This document shows positions 13,306 through 25,453 of a stretch of DNA of 64,000 nt, in pieces. Both the position numbers and the translations under genes were made by a program. Under the pieces are notes generated by a model. The model did not search any database, was not told the DNA's origin, and saw only the letters and a list, made by a program, of their open reading frames with translations. Within the stretch, counting starts at the first letter, position 1. Each line of letters opens with the position of its first letter. The DNA comes from Halichoerus grypus (lineage: Eukaryota > Chordata > Mammalia > Carnivora > Phocidae): the NCBI RefSeq assembly GCF_964656455.1, contig NC_135719.1, positions 77,099,562 through 77,163,561 of the forward strand. The letters run 5' to 3'.

Positions 13306-13507
13306 GCTTTTTTTTTTTTTTTTTTTGGATTTTATTTATTTGAGAGCACATGTGTGCTGGGGGAAGGGCAGAGGGAGGTGAAATCCCAAGCAGACTCTGC
13401 ACTAAGCAGGGAGCTAGATGCCTGGTTCAGTCCAACCACCCCAAGATCATGACCCCAGCCGAAACCAAGAGTCAGATGCCCAACAATCTGAGCCACCCAG
13501 GTGCCCC
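13306..13507 (-). mobile_element. CAN-SINE, antisense
   Basis: T-run of about 20, body and head ending tgagccacccaggtgcccc. The duplication tggtctacagct at 13294-13305 and 13508-13519 is exact. Confidence 0.95.
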
Positions 13508-13559
13508 TGGTCTACAGCTTTTTACTCAGATTTGACCCAATATTTTGATCCACCATTTG

Positions 13560-13690
13560 TCCTAACCTTCATTATTTTCATTCAACAAATTAGTGAGACA
13601 TGTTTGCTCCATATGGTAGGTACTAGGGATATAACACAAACAAGATGGAGATGAGCAGGATGTAGTTCTTGCTCTCTGAGCAGAAAAATT
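13560..13690 (-). repeat. L2 3' end remnant, antisense
   Basis: The run tttcattcaacaaattagtg followed by atggtaggtactagggatat is the inverted L2 3' end. Confidence 0.5.
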
Positions 13691-13944
13691 CTGGTAAGAG
13701 GGATTTAGATAAGAAATCCAAGAGTTACAATGCAGAAAAAGTAAAGTTTTCTCATAGAAACATACACAGGAGCTAATCCTGGGACAGAAAATGTGTCAGG
13801 AAAGAAAGAGAAGTAGTTCAAACATCCCTGGATTCTTGCCTCTGTCTCACTCAGATCCTTCTGGTCCTGGATTATATCCTTTCTAAAATAATGTCACCCA
13901 AAATCCATTAGAGTCCATGTATACTATAGGATAGTCATCCACTT

Positions 13945-14075
13945 AGAATGGGAATTCCAGGAGGGCAGATGCATCCCCTGTCTTGTTCACCACTGTACCC
14001 CAGGCTATGAAACAGAGTCTAGTGCACCAGTAGGCACACAAATATTTCTTGAATGAATATATGACTTAATTCTTC
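13945..14075 (+). repeat. L2 3' end remnant, sense
   Basis: The order aattccaggagggcagatgc, tcttgttcaccactgtaccc and ttcttgaatgaatatatgac matches the L2 3' end. Confidence 0.7.
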
Positions 14076-14126
14076 ATGGAGCTGGAAGAAATGGATGGGT
14101 TCACTTTTTCTTTCTTTCTGTTTTGT

Positions 14127-14167
14127 CCCTTCCTTCCTTCCTTCCTTCCTTCCTTCCTTCCTTCCTT
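14127..14167. repeat. (CCTT)n microsatellite
   Basis: About ten tandem CCTT units, nearly perfect, preceded by a short tttctttctg tract. Confidence 0.97.
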
Positions 14168-15439
14168 AACTAGTCCTGGATAGTTCATAGGGCTTTATGC
14201 ACAATTAAATTATGAAAACACTTCTTTTGCTTTTAAGTGACCCATTTTCAAAGACTTATTTATCTAAATGTCAGCCCATAAATCTCATTATAATCTACTA
14301 ACTTCATCAAGCATCCTTTCTGAAAAAGGCACAGTGTTCCCTAGCTATTAGATTTTGTATGGAAATTTGCTACCTGCTTTGTTGTTGCTTTCGGGTTTTA
14401 CAACAACTGTCAGTAAATTGGATTGATTATGCACACACACAGAGTATTTGGTTGTGTCCTTCATCTTGGTATTTTACTTTCGTTTACTTTTTCTACAAAT
14501 CTTAAAGAGGAAGATTCCAGAAAGTACCCTGTCTGAGGCACTCTGTTATGCTAGTAGAAGGAATCTCAATACTTAGTTTATTCTCAAGAAACAAAAGCAG
14601 TGGTACTATGGCCCACTCCCCTCATTGGAGGTCCTATTAGAACATCTGCCTACAAGTGGGTGGGCTGTCATGGGTGAATTTCAAGGCCCAGGGAAGGTGT
14701 TATACCTCACTTCAGAGGCCAAAGATCCCAGAATCAATGATAAAAGCAAAGGAAACCAAAGGGGTAAGTGCATACACTGGGGGATGGTCACTCACCTGGT
14801 GTGTTCTCATTGGGTGAGAGAGAAGTATTCAAAATACCAACATTACAAACCAAATTTTATAGAAAACCTTCCTGTAGAGCCAGAGATTCTCTTGGTACCA
14901 ACTAGATCATTATTTTTCTGTCCTATGAGGATAGGAAAAATTTTAGTAATTGACCATTATTTCTAGAAGAATGTGTCACAGGTCACTGCATTCTTCCATG
15001 TCTAATAGCAGCATGATCTGTCTGAGCGGGAATTAAATGCATGTGTAAACCCTCGTGCCCACTTGTCCCCCTAATCAATGTAGGGAAAGGCTTTCCCCTT
15101 TGCCCTCTTGTCTGCAAGTTCCAAAGGGACCAAGCCGTGGGTGACGCTGAACGGTTTTTATAATCATGTCCCCAACTCTGCCTTCTCAGCAATGAAGAAA
15201 GTTATGAAGAGGAAGCAGAACACACCTTCCAGTTGCTGGAGCAGAAGGGGCCCTGGATACTGTAGGCGCCTCTTCTGCTGGTCTGTCCCCAACATAAGCA
15301 AGCAGTTCCAGCGGAGTCTGAGGACTGTTTGGTCACTTCCCGTAAAGCAATAGAAGAATGTGATGAATTCATAAGTTTTTGGGGCGCTGTATGTAATAGG
15401 AAATAACATGACTGGTCTGTCATCCAGTGATCATTGGAG

Positions 15440-16375
15440 TGCATACCACGTACCCGGTACTACTTCAGGCACTGGAGATGCAATGTTGAGAAACACCGTA
15501 TCTAGGAGAGCTACATTTTAACAAAGAAGGAGAGAACTAAGAAATACATGTTCTTAGGTGATAAGTGCTAGTTAGAAAAGAAAGCCGATTAAGCAAAATG
15601 GGCAGCACAGAGTGAGGATGAGATTGTAATTATATGTTGGGTAATCAGGAAAGGCCCCTCTGCTGAGGGGACATGGAGCAGACACCTAAAGGAAGTGAAG
15701 GTGGGAGCCGTGCAGGAATCTGTGGGGAGAGCATTCTGGGCAAAGGGAACAGTGAGCACAAAGGGTGTGAGGGAGGGTCTCAAAAACTGGGGCTCTTAGG
15801 AGGAGACCAGCGTGGCTGAAACTGAGTAAGCAAGAGGGTGATGGAAGAGCGGTTGTTCGGAGGTGGGCCTAATTTTGGACCTCACAGGCCACAGTAAGAA
15901 TTCTGCCTTTTTTCTGAGTGAGACAGAGAGCCCCTGGAGGGTTTTGAAGAGTGGGATGACCTAGCTCAGGTTTTAAAAGCCTCTATGGAGAGAGAGAAGA
16001 GGTGGAGAGAAGAGGTAGGAGTGGGAAACCTACCAAGAGCTGACACCCGAGCCACATGGTGCAGGCGGCTGCACGATGGGCCAGCTGGATCCATTCTGAA
16101 GGCTGGATGGGTAGGATTTGTTGCTGGTGTGGATGTGAGGTGAGAGAAAGAAAGGAATCAATAGAACTCCAGTTTTTATTTTAATTAATTTATTTATTTA
16201 TTTATTGCCTGAGACCCTAAAGAAGGGGTTGCTATGTCCTGAGACAGAGAAGTCTCTGGGAAGATTCTCGGGAGAGACCTTTAGGAGTTGGATTTTGGAG
16301 ATACTAAGCAGCTGGAGATAAAAGCTGGAGTTCAGGGAAGAAGCCTAAGCTGGTGATACAAACATGAGAGCCATT
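15440..16375 (-). repeat. Old L2-type / GA-rich interspersed repeat, antisense
   Basis: The repeat begins with an inverted L2-like 3' end (ggtactacttcaggcactgg). It continues with caggaaaggcccctctgctg, then gagcattctgggcaaaggga, then cctggagggttttgaagagt, and ends with gctggagttcagggaagaag. It contains an attt microsatellite at about 16186-16206. The later part resembles 36.7 kb. Confidence 0.65.
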
Positions 16376-16391
16376 CATGTACACGTAGTTT

Positions 16392-17212
16392 GGTTTTTGT
16401 TGTTTTTTTTATGTTAGTCACCATATATTACATCATTAGTTTTTGATGTGGTGTTCCAGGATTCATTGTTTGTGTATAACACCCAGTGCTCCATGCAGTA
16501 CGTGCCCTCTTAATACCCGTCACTGGGCTAACCCATCCCCCACCCCCTCCCCTCTAGAACCCTCAGTTTCTCGGAGTCCATAGTCTCTCATGGTTCATCT
16601 CTCCCTCCGATTTCTACCCCCTTCATTTTTCCCTTTCTTCTCCTAATGTCCTCCATGCTATTCCTTATGTTTCACAAATAAGTGAAACCATATAATAATT
16701 GGCTTTCCCTGCTTGACTAATTTCACTTAGCATAATCTCCTCCAGTCTCATCCATGTTGATGCAAAAGTTGAATATTCATCCTTTCTGATGGCTGAGTAA
16801 TATTCCATTGTATATATGGACCACATCTTTATCCATTCGTCTGTTGAAGGGTGTCTCAGCTCTTGCCACAGTTTGGCTATTGTGGACATTGCTGCTATAA
16901 ACATTGGGGTGCGGGTGCACCTTCAGATTTGTATATTTGGGGTAAATATCCAGTAGTACAATTGCTGGGTCATAGGGTAGCTCTATTTTTAATTTTTTGA
17001 GGAACCTCCACACTGTTTTCCAAAGTGGCTGTACCAACTCGCATTCTCACCAACGGTGTAAGAGGGTTCCCCTTTCTCCACAACCTCTCCAACATTTGTT
17101 GTTTCTTGCCTTGTCAATTTTGGCCATTCTCACTGGTGTAAGGTGGTATCTCGATGTGGTTTTGATTTGAATTTCCCTGACGGCTAATGATGATGAACAT
17201 TTTTTCATGTGT
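16392..17212 (-). mobile_element. 5'-truncated L1 with TSD, antisense
   Basis: An 821-bp insertion whose minus strand encodes the end of L1 ORF2, with readable pieces such as [14 protein letters not shown] and [16 protein letters not shown], followed by the 3' UTR. The duplication is atgtacacgtagttt at 16377-16391 and atgtacatgtagttt at 17213-17227, one mismatch. Stops and shifts mean it makes no intact protein. It is a typical truncated retrotransposition product. Confidence 0.95.
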
Positions 17213-17227
17213 ATGTACATGTAGTTT

Positions 17228-17935
17228 TTTAAAGCCATGAAAGCAAATGAGATAAGGAAGGGAGTGCCGGTAGAGGAAAGAACTCAAAGGAACAGTCTGG
17301 GAGCGCTCTAGGGAGCAGCAGAGAGGGGAAGGGGAAGGAATGGCAGCCAAGGTGACTGAGAAGCATCTGCTAGTGAATAGAGGGGAAAGCCAAAAGAAAG
17401 TCTACCCTATGAGCCAAATGATGAAAGTTTTCAAAGAAGGAAGGGATTATAAACTATATCAACTTTGTCGCTTGGGATCTCGAAATTTCCATTTTACTGT
17501 GTTTTGCAACTATCAGTGAGTAGTAAGGAATGAGAGATGGGAACCATCCCTCATTTTTGAGAGATTAGAAAAACAATGAAGAGTTCCAAAGGTGTAATCA
17601 TACTACATCAAAAACAGACAACAGCAAGAGAAAACTCGTAGAAAGGTTGTCTCTAGGGACAAAATAAAACGTCAGCTTCTGCGAGTTGGACATTGGACTA
17701 GCTAGCCTCCTCCCTCAGCTTATAACCTTTAGCTTCAATAATTTTTAAATGAGATTAAAAATATTTGTATGTCTCATGGGGCTGTTGTGGAAGCAGGGTA
17801 TCCTAGCTCCTTCTATATAATCCCCACTATTTCCATGTTGGCATTCTAGACCCTACAAGTAAGAAAATGAAGATTTTTGTATGCAATTTTTATGCATAAG
17901 CATTTTTGTTACTAGCTGTTTTCAAAGTATACGAT
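17228..17935. other. Intronic stretch, nothing recognised
   Basis: No exon, RNA gene or clear repeat seen. Confidence 0.4.
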
Positions 17936-17939
17936 TTGT

Positions 17940-18070
17940 TCACTAATCTCACAAATATTTTTACTCAGTGCCAGGCACTATGCAGAGCACTGAGGGTTCA
18001 CAGGGAAATGAGAGGCCCCTGCCTCCAAGGAGCTTAGAATCTAAGGAAGCAAATAGTCAGAATGGTTGAT
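17940..18070 (-). repeat. L2 3' end remnant, antisense
   Basis: The order tactcagtgccaggcactat, gagcactgagggttcacagg and ccaaggagcttagaatctaa is the inverted L2 3' end. Confidence 0.65.
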
Positions 18071-19190
18071 ATTTAGAACATACAGTAGACCACCAGTACC
18101 ATTAATCCTTGTGAAATAACTGAGGGGTAGTCTCATCGTCTTAAGAGCCCACTGATTTTTCGCTTGAGAGATGCTTTAGGGTAAAGGCTGACAATGAGCG
18201 CTCTCACCCATGTCCGCATATATTAAGCAGATAGCTCTAACTGTATCAGTTTCCTAACATAGTGTCTGATGTTCAAGATGAGTGGCTGGGACACATCTTC
18301 CTTTTTAGAGCAATAAATGGTTATGGATCTTCCTCCGCAGTAATGCCTGCACTTAAATGTGGACGATGAAATCTGCTGGACTGCACTCTGTCCCACGCGC
18401 TCCCTGCTCATGAGCTTCTTGGTACCAGTGATGTGCAGATCTAACTATAGGGCTGTCATCAGCTGCCTAATGATCTACCTTAAATAGGACTGTCAGCCAT
18501 TTTGTTTTGTCCCAAAGGGTTCTTTGCAAATGATCCACGGAGAAGAGGGGGAGCCAAGGTGCCCCCAGCCATCAACACAGAGCTCCAAACATGGTGGTTG
18601 TGACCCTTGGGCTGGGAGCCAGGGTATAAAAGAGAAGCAGTAGGCATAGAATAGGCAAGCTCCATTCATTTTTAAGTTCAAGGTCTTTCAGCTGGAGGAG
18701 TATAGAAAGAACTTTACTTTGTCAGAGATGACCTATGATAATATGAAATCTAAGCCAAGAGAGTCAAAGGCTATATATCCTTGTTCAGGGACAATCACTC
18801 AACACCAACACAGGCTGAATCTTTGACAAGAATAGCTGGCGCTTATGAACCACATAGCTTGGAGGGATGCTGACAGATGATATACCTTGGATTGTAATCA
18901 TTCCTCCCCCTCTCTTACAAGTTTGGGGATGATGTACACCCCTTCCAGTGTTACAGTCATTGGGCGCAGAAAAATTTTGTTTATTATTTGGTTTTTAGCT
19001 CTCTGGTTGTTCTCTCTGGCATTGTGCTCTGTGATTTGGTTACTTTTCAATGTTGTATGGCCATGTGAGGGGGCTGGGAGTTATCTATTTTTATCAACAC
19101 TATCACTGTGGGTCTTAAAGTTAGGGAGATGTGAATTCAGACCTATTACTAAGGTCAGTCTCTCAGAAGACTCTTGGGCATCATGGTGAA
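18071..19190. other. Intronic stretch, nothing recognised
   Basis: A 100-codon + strand frame at 18887-19189 includes a hydrophobic run but has no recognised family, acceptor or donor context. Confidence 0.4.
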
Positions 19191-19199
19191 TAGGACAGG

Positions 19200-19415
19200 C
19201 TCCTGATTCAGAGAGTCCCAAGGTTCAAGATCAGAATCTATTATATAATTTATATGCTGTGTGGTGCTAGGCAAATTAACCTCTCTGTGCTTCAACCTCT
19301 TTATCTACAAATCGAAAGGATATTAGTATCTACCTTACAGGGAGGTTGTAAGGACAAAACTGAGATGCTGTGATATGGTGGCACATATGACTGTTCATTA
19401 AATAGTCCCTGATTA
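19200..19415 (-). repeat. MIR remnant, antisense
   Basis: The order gtgctaggcaaattaacctc, tgcttcaacctctttatcta and cttacagggaggttgtaagg is an inverted MIR. Confidence 0.75.
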
Positions 19416-19744
19416 AAGTTGCCTGCTTCCTCTGATCCTCGGTATCCTCATTCTTAAAATGATTGTGTTGTTAATGTTAAATAATCTAGGGGGAAATCTC
19501 AGCAGTGTGGTGTGGAATGAATAGTTGATATTATTATCAATAATAATAAATAAAGTAACAAAAACATCTGAAATAGGCTTCAAAGCCTCATTATTATTGC
19601 TTATTCTCTACTTTTTTATGTCAACGTCTGTTCTCATGAGATTATTCAGTTCTGACTCATCAGTGAAAAGTGACCTTTTATGCAATAATTATTATTACAT
19701 GGGTGAGAGTAGACCAATCTCTTTTTAAAATCTGATTCCATATC

Positions 19745-19943
19745 GGGTGCCTGGGTGGCTCAGTTGGTTAAGCGACTGCCTTCGGCTCAGGTCATGATCC
19801 TGGAGTCCCTGGATCGAGTCCCGCATCGGGCTCCCTGCTCGGCAGGGAGTCTGCTTCTCCCTCTGACCCTCCCCCCTCTCATGTGCTTGCTCTCTCTCAT
19901 TCTCTCTCTCTCAAATAAATAAATAAAAAATCTTTAAAAAAAA
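19745..19943 (+). mobile_element. CAN-SINE, perfect TSD
   Basis: Complete sense copy ending in aataaataaaaaatcttt and poly-A. The 18-bp duplication aaaatctgattccatatc at 19727-19744 and 19944-19961 is exact, so this is one of the youngest insertions here. Confidence 0.97.
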
Positions 19944-20074
19944 AAAATCTGATTCCATATCTCCATCAGCCAACATGCTTTTACCAAACACGTTATGTTT
20001 CTAGCTTGGATGGGGAAGTAGTTTCCTGCACTGAGTTTGTAATTAACTAGGGTTACAAGGTAAAAAAACACGCA

Positions 20075-20180
20075 TTCAATAAATTATAACCGGGTGTATA
20101 TTGTGCATAAGGCACTATGTTAGTGAGTATACTGATAGGTATAAACATGAACCAGATGTGGATCCTGCCTTCAAGGGATG
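20075..20180 (-). repeat. L2-like remnant, antisense
   Basis: The tract attcaataaattataaccgg followed by ataaggcactatgttagtga resembles an inverted L2 3' end; divergence is high. Confidence 0.45.
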
Positions 20181-20209
20181 CAAAGACAGCTGAGAGGGCT
20201 GGGAGAGAG

Positions 20210-20430
20210 AGCATGGATGCAGACTGCCTGGATTGGGTACCAGACTCTACCCCTCTCCACTGTGAGACTGGAGGCAAGTTACTGAACTGCTCTGTGCAGG
20301 GGCTCCTCCTTTGTCAAGTGCAGGTGACGGTAGTACTGATACCATAGCGTTGGGGTGAAACTTAGATGGGTTATTCTATGTAAAGCACAGTGTCTGTCCT
20401 GTAGTCTGAGATCAATAAATGTTAACCATT
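20210..20430 (-). repeat. MIR remnant, antisense
   Basis: The order cagactgcctggattgggta, ctggaggcaagttactgaac and gagatcaataaatgttaacc is an inverted MIR. Confidence 0.7.
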
Positions 20431-20479
20431 TCAAAATACATAGTTGGGGATAAGGCTGCATATAAACAAACATAATGTA

Positions 20480-22330
20480 AGAGTACGGTGATACTGCTAT
20501 GGAAATTTGGATAGAGGAGAGATTACGTAGGCTTCATAAAGGAATGTGGTATTTGAGCGAAGCTTGGGAGGATAGATAATATATACACATGGAAAAACAA
20601 GGCAAATCAGGGCAGCTTTAGAATCAGATAGTATGAGTAAGAGCATGAAGGGGTGGACAAGGCAAAGGAACTCTACAGGGAAGAAGTTGAGAAAAAAAGA
20701 AAGTGAAGGTCTTCATATGCTGGTTCAAGGCATTTGTATTTGCTATGTGGACAGTGGAGAGAGGGTCGTTATGGCTTTTCAACAGAAAAACGGTGAGGTC
20801 AGAGCTGTGCCTCTGGTAACAGACCAGAGGAAGAAAGCTCTGAGTGTCTTAATAGCTTGTCTTGGTCCCTAGACCTCCAGTCTGTCCTTTCTCTGGCCCA
20901 TTTACTGTAGGACCAGAAGGAGGGAAGACTCAGACAGGAGATGATGATGTTTGGGCCTGGGTTGCCGAGAGGTTGGATGTGTCACTACCAAACATGGAGA
21001 ACATAAAAGGATGAGTAGACTGAAAATTGCCTTTGGGTGCATTGGGACATGTTGATTTGCAGCGTTGATAAGTATATGGATAAATTCAGGAATGAGTGGA
21101 GGTTTGGAACCTTAGAGTACCGCCAGGTTGGAGGTAGAGATGGTCCAGCAACTCCTCCAAATAAAACTGGAAGCCTGAAGAATGGATGAGATTGCTAAAG
21201 GAAGCTGACAAGACCACCCTTGGCCAATCCCTGTATGTAGGGATAGCAAGAGAAATTGAACATGGAAAGGATCCATCAGACAGGCAGGAGAACAAGGAGA
21301 ACAGAGGGTTGAGTAAAGGGACAGAAGAGTTTCAAGGAGTGTTTTAGGGATGCTAGACAAGACTGACTTGGGAGATGGGAAGGTAGTAGGAATGGAAGAG
21401 AGATGAGGCTAGAGGCAGAGGGGAGAACTCACTTCCAGGGGAGTGGGCAGAGACCTTTTGATGTATTAGGTAGAAATCAGGAAATGCTTACATGATCTTT
21501 GGTATTATTTCCTAGGAACTTAAGACATGTGTACCCCTCATCCTTAAGGACAGAGACTAGGTCTAAAAAGTCTTGTTACGGATTATTATGCCTTCTGACC
21601 TAGCACTTTCTTCCTCTTTATTTTGTCTTTTTGTCTTATTGTTGGGGGGAAGTGGTGATTTGATATAGACTGAGTTGGATCTGGTGTGAGTCCTACAAAA
21701 AGGGGAAGGTTTTATGGTCTTGTTCCAGTGAAACCAGAGTTCAGACAAGGTGAAAACATATTATTAAAAAAATCCCATAAGTTGATAGAACAAAATCTCA
21801 GAGTTGTGTTACTTTCTCTATCAAAAAATCCTTTTCCTTCCTGGCATAGAGGAAGAGAGGGAAGTGCCCTCTGGGAACTGGAAATCCTGGTGAAAGAGCG
21901 CAAGAACTATAAGAGAATAAGAGAGCAAGAAAGGGAAGATTGGGTTCATAGAGCAAGATAGTCTGGCTCTGAGTAGGATAGTCTAGTTCTGGATTTAGAA
22001 TAGGAATCGTCTAGGTTTTGCCAAAGAATGTTTGCCATAGTGTGTTACTAAAATTGTGGAATACTTAGGACGGGGTGTTCATTTTGAAGAGATTGTCCAC
22101 ATGAACCTTGAAGTTAGGTGAGATCATGGCTCAAGTGGCGGGGACAAAGGCTATGAGCTGGCCTTTTGGCCGTCAGCTCCAATACTCCTGTATTAATAGA
22201 TCTTGTGTTATAAAACCTGCGGTGCTCTGAAGTCTCCTGGCAGAAGGCTTTGTCATTGGATGGTAGTCAATAAATGTGTGTTGAATTCACACAAAAATGA
22301 TCAAATTTTCTGATTGTAATTAAGAGATCA
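20480..22330. other. Intronic GA-rich stretch, partly old repeat
   Basis: The purine-rich sequence between about 20.5 and 21.45 kb resembles the antisense L2-type repeats by composition and spacing, but I could not align it confidently. Nothing is recognised from 21.45 to 22.33 kb. Confidence 0.35.
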
Positions 22331-22334
22331 ATGA

Positions 22335-22443
22335 GGGCGCCTGGGTGGCTCAGTCGGTTAAGCATCTACCTTCGGCTCAGGTCATGATCCAGTCCTGGGA
22401 TTGAATCCTGCGTCGGTCTCCCTGCTCAACGGGGTGTCTGCTT

Positions 22444-22478
<35 letters not shown>

Positions 22479-22513
22479 AAATAAATAAATTAAATTAAAT
22501 CTTTAAAAAAAAA
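22335..22513 (+). mobile_element. CAN-SINE
   Basis: Sense copy with gggcgcctgggtggctcagt head and (ct)n body. It ends in an A-tail that runs straight into a (GA)n tract at 22514-22532. Confidence 0.95.
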
Positions 22514-23318
22514 AGAGAGAGAGAGAGAGAGATAAATGGTGGGAGAATTAACTAGGATGTTGATAGTTTGCCCAAGAAGATGCAGAGATTGGGTATCACA
22601 TACCTGAAAATAGAAGAGCTTTGCACCTGAGTAGGAAGGTGATCCAAATTTGGCATCGAGGGATGGGAGGAGTGCTCGAGCTTCTGGGGAGGGGAATTAC
22701 AAAATGTGGAAGAACCTGCAGCCTCCAATTACAGGGAGTTCCTTGGAAATGGTATCCCCTGGAAATACCCAGATTTGATTTAAAGCAAAGGGAGAGAGGG
22801 AACAGGGGAAGAAAATGTACATCAGCACAGGAACGAGCGAGTGAGGGAGGGCTGGTAACCGGAGGGGCTTGTGTTCTGTGTTTAACCAGGGAGTGAGAGA
22901 AGTGATGAGATGGGTTGACTTGACTTGTGGTTCCGCATGGAACTTTGGTGCAAAGATTATAGCGTCAAGTACTCGAAGGCTCGAGATGTCCATCGTTGAA
23001 GGTTTATAGAGGTGGTCGGTGTGAAGACAGCCATGGGCTGCTGCTTCAGGCTGTAGCCAGGTCAGCATGGAGCATCCGGTGTCAGCCAGCACGGGGAAAA
23101 AAGTGACAGCGTTTGGAGAGCAGGAAACTTGGCGCAGAGTCCCACGCCCATCTGTCTGTCACCCAGAGGGCGGACCTAGGAAAGTTTGTATGCTGGACTG
23201 TCCTTCAGCACACAGCTGTTGAGCCAGGGCGGGTCCCTTTATCGCATTAGCTGATGGGCAGCCTAGGTTAGGAAGATGGGAATTATAGGACAGGTTAAGT
23301 TTCAGAAGACAGAGATGC

Positions 23319-23502
23319 GGGGCGCCTGCGTGGCTCAGTCATTAAGCATCTGCCTTTGGTTCAGGCCATGATCCCAGGGTCCTGGGATTGAGCCGCTCAG
23401 CGGGGAGCCTGCTTCTCCCTCTCCCGCTCCCCCTGCTTGTGTTGTCTCTGTCTGTTAAATAAATAAATAAAATCTTTTTTTTTTTTTTTTTTTTTAAAAA
23501 AA
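23319..23502 (+). mobile_element. CAN-SINE with T-run then A-run tail
   Basis: Sense copy with ggggcgcctgcgtggctcag head. The usual aaaatctttaaaa tail has a T-run of about 21 before the A-run. Flanking duplication is not convincing. Confidence 0.93.
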
Positions 23503-25440
23503 GAGGCAGCGGGTGCAAGGTCAAGCCAAGGTGGTGTGGGCACCTTAGAGTGGAACGGGCATGGGAAATGAAGTCATGGAAACAGGTGTCTTCAGCTCAA
23601 GCTGAGGAGAAAATTTTGGCAACTCTCACCCGTTCCTGAAAAGTCTGGTCCGTAACACACTCCTGTGATTTCCAAATGCCTGTTTTTTGTTTTTTTGTGT
23701 GTGTTTTCTTTTTTTGCTGGTGAGTTGTGCGTAGGTGGGAGATACTTAAATATTCCTCAGTAGGGGGTCCTCTTGACACTTTGGACAGAAAAATTATGTG
23801 TTTGGAGAACTGCCTCTTGCAGTACAGACCCCTTAACTCCCGTGACCCGTTGGGCAATGCACATAGCGCCCCTCGGTCATTTTGACAACGGAGAGGAATC
23901 CCTTGCTGCCTGTGCCCTTTGGGAAGATGTGATTCCTCTGGTTACCACAATAGCTGGGGGAGACTCCACCTGGGGGAAAACTTCATTGTCTTCAGAGATT
24001 TCACTGAATCCGCATTTTGAGAGTGTAGTGCTATTCTGGAGTTTTATTCCATCTCAACTCAAATAAAGACCATGAATTCTGACTTCACTATAAGCAGAGG
24101 CTTTTGACTTATTACTGACTCAATTTAATGATGAACAGGGACATTTCCGTGCCAGTAAGAGTGTGGAGCTTTTTTTTTTTCTCTCTCCTCAATCTTCTTT
24201 TCGTATGTCTGTGATTTGTGGCTTCTCACATTTTCCTATAGCCCCAGCCCAATCTCTGGGTACCAGCAGACATCTTTTTGGGGGATCTCTTACTATTGAA
24301 TCTCTTTATCTTCCCATCAGGTGGAAGGATTTTATTTTTTCCATGTGACTAGGCACATGGCGGACACCTTTCAAGAAAAACCATTTCTGTTTAGTCCACC
24401 TGTCCAATATTCTGGGACAAACACTAACACCAGGGGGCATGGGGATGAGGCAGGACAACAGGAGAGCCTTTCCTAAGGAGGAAGTTCCAACTGGCCCTCC
24501 TCTTGTTACTCCTTTAACTCAACCACACCTGCAGATGTTTTTGATGTTGGAAACCCAAAGTAAAGTTAAGTGGTGGGGAGAGTGGGGGCACAGATGGACA
24601 GACTGGAGGAATGATAAGGAAAATTGTTTCCTCTCAGCCTCAGGCAGGGTTGTGCAAGAGATGAGCATGTTAGTGTAAATAGAGGTTGGCCTAGTTTCTG
24701 GACCATCAACAAGAGGAATGTTTTTCAAACAAGGTCTCTGAAATTTCAGGAGGGTTGTTTTGAGAGTGATGCGTAGGAGAGAGGTCCCCCTCCTTAGGAA
24801 TTCAGAGTGGTTCCTCTACTTGACCTTCAGCTCCTCCCTCCAATGTGAATCCTCCAGGCTTCTCTCAGCCTTCCTTTCCCATATGTTTAGGACTCATTTC
24901 CTGTCACCGTCCACAGCTTCCTTCTGTCATCCCTGGCGAATGTGTTACACACTATGTGCGCCCCCATCGGGCTCTTGCCTCTTCCAAGCCTGACGCCAAA
25001 TGGACTTTCCCTCCATGGATCCCATCTCTGCTTGATCTCTGCATTGTCTCTCTTCCCCTAGATCACATCTCACTGTCCTATTCCTGTTGTTTATTTGGAG
25101 ATTGCTTAGATTTACTCTCATGTCCATCCACGTGTTGAAATTGTCTGCTCACCTGGATTGCATGCCTTTCCTGTGTCCCAGCAGTGAGGCTCATGCTGCA
25201 GATGTCTGTAGTGTATACGTTCCACGTACATGGACCTGCTCCCGCTAACACCACCCCAGAGTTGAGAGTTCTGACTCCGGGGAGGTGCTCAGCATGGCCC
25301 TGTGAATAGCACACTCTCCTTTTCTGTATCACATGCAAAAGCATGTACCTCTCAGTGTACCTGATAACGATGCAACAAGGTGACTTGGGGACCTGGTTCC
25401 ACGTGGGGAGGCAGCCCCGCTCACTCACATGTGTGTCTCT
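23503..25440. other. RYR3: Intron 1 end, nothing recognised apart from splice acceptor
   Basis: No repeat or exon was recognised. A pyrimidine tract and cag at 25434-25453 form the acceptor for RYR3 exon 2. Confidence 0.45.
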
Positions 25441-25453
25441 GTTCTGCCGGCAG

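Larger units (their letters stand above)
1..25453 (+). other. RYR3: RYR3 intron 1, 3' part
   Basis: This is intronic by position, because the first codons and the promoter CpG island expected for RYR3 exon 1 are not visible and the acceptor of exon 2 closes the segment. It holds about nine CAN-SINEs, two antisense L1 fragments, L2 and MIR remnants and a (CCTT)n microsatellite. No further exon with family similarity was recognised. Confidence 0.85.

Noticed and set aside
16665..17350. Minus-strand frames that look like protein (for example [14 protein letters not shown])
   Set aside because: They are broken L1 ORF2 within a truncated insertion with a target-site duplication, not a host gene.
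19745..19943. tRNA gene candidate from A- and B-box-like motifs
   Set aside because: The tRNA-like head is part of a CAN-SINE with a CT-rich body, A-tail and duplication; the same applies to the other copies.
22514..22532. (GA)n tract as a regulatory element
   Set aside because: It directly abuts a SINE A-tail and is better explained as a microsatellite grown from it.
22697..23092. 131-codon minus-strand frame near 23 kb
   Set aside because: No domain, no splice context and no conserved motif; overlapping frames on the other strand are similar in length.
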